Positions 56,831 through 57,302 of a stretch of DNA of 57,302 bases are shown here, in pieces. Where the stretch lies: NCBI RefSeq assembly GCF_000972495.1, contig NZ_LATM01000028.1, positions 1 to 57,302 on the forward strand, given 5' to 3'. Each line of letters begins with the position of its first letter. Position 1 is the stretch's first letter. This DNA comes from Hymenobacter terrenus (GTDB taxonomy: Bacteria; Bacteroidota; Bacteroidia; Cytophagales; Hymenobacteraceae). A model generated the notes under the pieces. It saw only the letters and a program-made list of their open reading frames with translations, was not told the DNA's origin and did no database searches. A program made the translations under genes and the position numbers.

Positions 56831-57302
56831 GCCGGATAACCAGTCCGATAATGAAACCACGCCGGCGCCCCTGCTCATCGCGGGGGCGTCCGGCACGCTG
56901 GGCCGGGCGCTGAGCCATCTTTGCCAAGTTCGGGGCCTGCCAGCAGTAGCCTTGAGCCGCGCCGAACTGGACATTGCCAACCCCGATTCGGTAGCGCAAG
57001 CACTCGATGCGCACCGTCCCTGGGCAGTGGTAAACGCCGCCGGCTACGTGCGGGTAGACGAAGCAGAATCGGACGAGGAGCGCTGCTTCCGCGAGAATGC
57101 CACCGGGCCGGCCGTGCTCGCGGCAGCTTGCGCCCAACGGGAGTTGCCTTTCCTCACGTTTTCGTCGGATTTAGTGTTTGACGGGCAGCAGGAAGGGCCC
57201 TACACCGAGTCCTCGGTGCCCAACCCGCTCAACGTGTACGGCCGCAGCAAGCACGCTGCCGAGCAGCGGGTGCTGGCCGTGCACCCGGCGGCGCTGGTGG
57301 TG
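56820..57302 (+). CDS. RmlD-like dTDP-4-dehydrorhamnose reductase, 5' part
   Basis: 161 codons from ATG 56820 to the window end; the rest lies outside. The Rossmann motif GASGTLGRAL and NAAGYVRVDEAESDEERCF, then FSSDLVFDG and the catalytic YGRSK are seen. It is of the short-chain dehydrogenase type that makes dTDP-rhamnose or a similar sugar nucleotide. The start overlaps the end of the GH1-like gene by 11 bases (the GH1 stop is at 56828-56830). The name rfbD is not certain because the substrate is not shown. Confidence 0.88.
   Translation, partial: MQLKPDNQSDNETTPAPLLIAGASGTLGRALSHLCQVRGLPAVALSRAELDIANPDSVAQALDAHRPWAVVNAAGYVRVDEAESDEERCFRENATGPAVLAAACAQRELPFLTFSSDLVFDGQQEGPYTESSVPNPLNVYGRSKHAAEQRVLAVHPAALVV

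Noticed and set aside
1..57302. CRISPR array, rRNA or tRNA genes
   Set aside because: No regularly spaced repeats, no rRNA-like stretch and no cloverleaf with CCA-end context was noticed while reading; a dedicated tRNA scan was not possible.

Overview
The window looks like a chromosomal segment of a Bacteroidota bacterium of the Hymenobacteraceae, most likely Hymenobacter or a close relative. The evidence is the moderately high GC content; several TAnnTTTG minus-7 promoter boxes with a TTTG/TTG element about 20 bp upstream; ribosomal protein genes that start without Shine-Dalgarno sequences; type IX secretion sorting domains on exported proteins; the phylum-type L2 motif DHPMGGGEG; and IS5 and IS982 elements. 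No rRNA, tRNA or CRISPR array was seen.

Layout. (1) 1-3180 is an insertion-sequence graveyard: the tail of one IS5-type transposase, a complete IS5-family element with a -1 frameshift signal, a small gene cut off by an IS982-family element that carries one nonsense codon, and a badly decayed IS5-type transposase. (2) 3182-4705 is a membrane glycosyltransferase of the GT39/ArnT type. (3) 5096-11853 is the S10/spc ribosomal cluster from rplC to rpsN. It starts directly at rplC (no rpsJ, fusA or rpsG upstream), has its own promoter and a terminator-like leader hairpin, and ends at a strong terminator. (4) 11854-16849 is about 5 kb of foreign context inside the spc operon: a lipoprotein, an unknown helical protein, signal peptidase lepB and a 526-residue repeat protein. 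(5) 16663-25608 resumes the operon from rpsH to rplQ with new promoters and includes secY, map, infA, rpmJ and rpoA. (6) 25777-28159 holds eno, a FtsB/DivIC protein and a small exported protein.

(7) 28277-33798 holds an inverted-repeat element, a serine hydrolase lipoprotein, a membrane-anchored AraC regulator and an HscA-like Hsp70. (8) 34112-41354 is a same-strand cluster: DUF4331 protein with a sorting tail, TPR protein, HupE/UreJ membrane protein, a small Cys/His-containing exported protein and a TonB-dependent receptor with a His-rich plug. It is the best candidate here for a poorly described system, possibly metal handling across both membranes. (9) 41365-50330 holds a REPIN-like repeat, a secreted alpha-amylase, tandem L,D-transpeptidase-like lipoprotein/exported genes, an Ldh-family oxidoreductase, coupled GNAT and Ppx/GppA genes, and an RlmI/K-type methyltransferase. 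(10) 50510-57302 holds a DinB-like protein, dapF, a second GNAT, and a cell-surface sugar locus: a glycosyltransferase, UDP-galactopyranose mutase, a GH1-like protein, and an rfbD-like reductase that runs off the window end.

The most striking structural features are the split ribosomal operon with its terminator/promoter repair, the leader hairpin before rplC, low-complexity tails on several ribosomal proteins, and repeat elements placed between essential genes.
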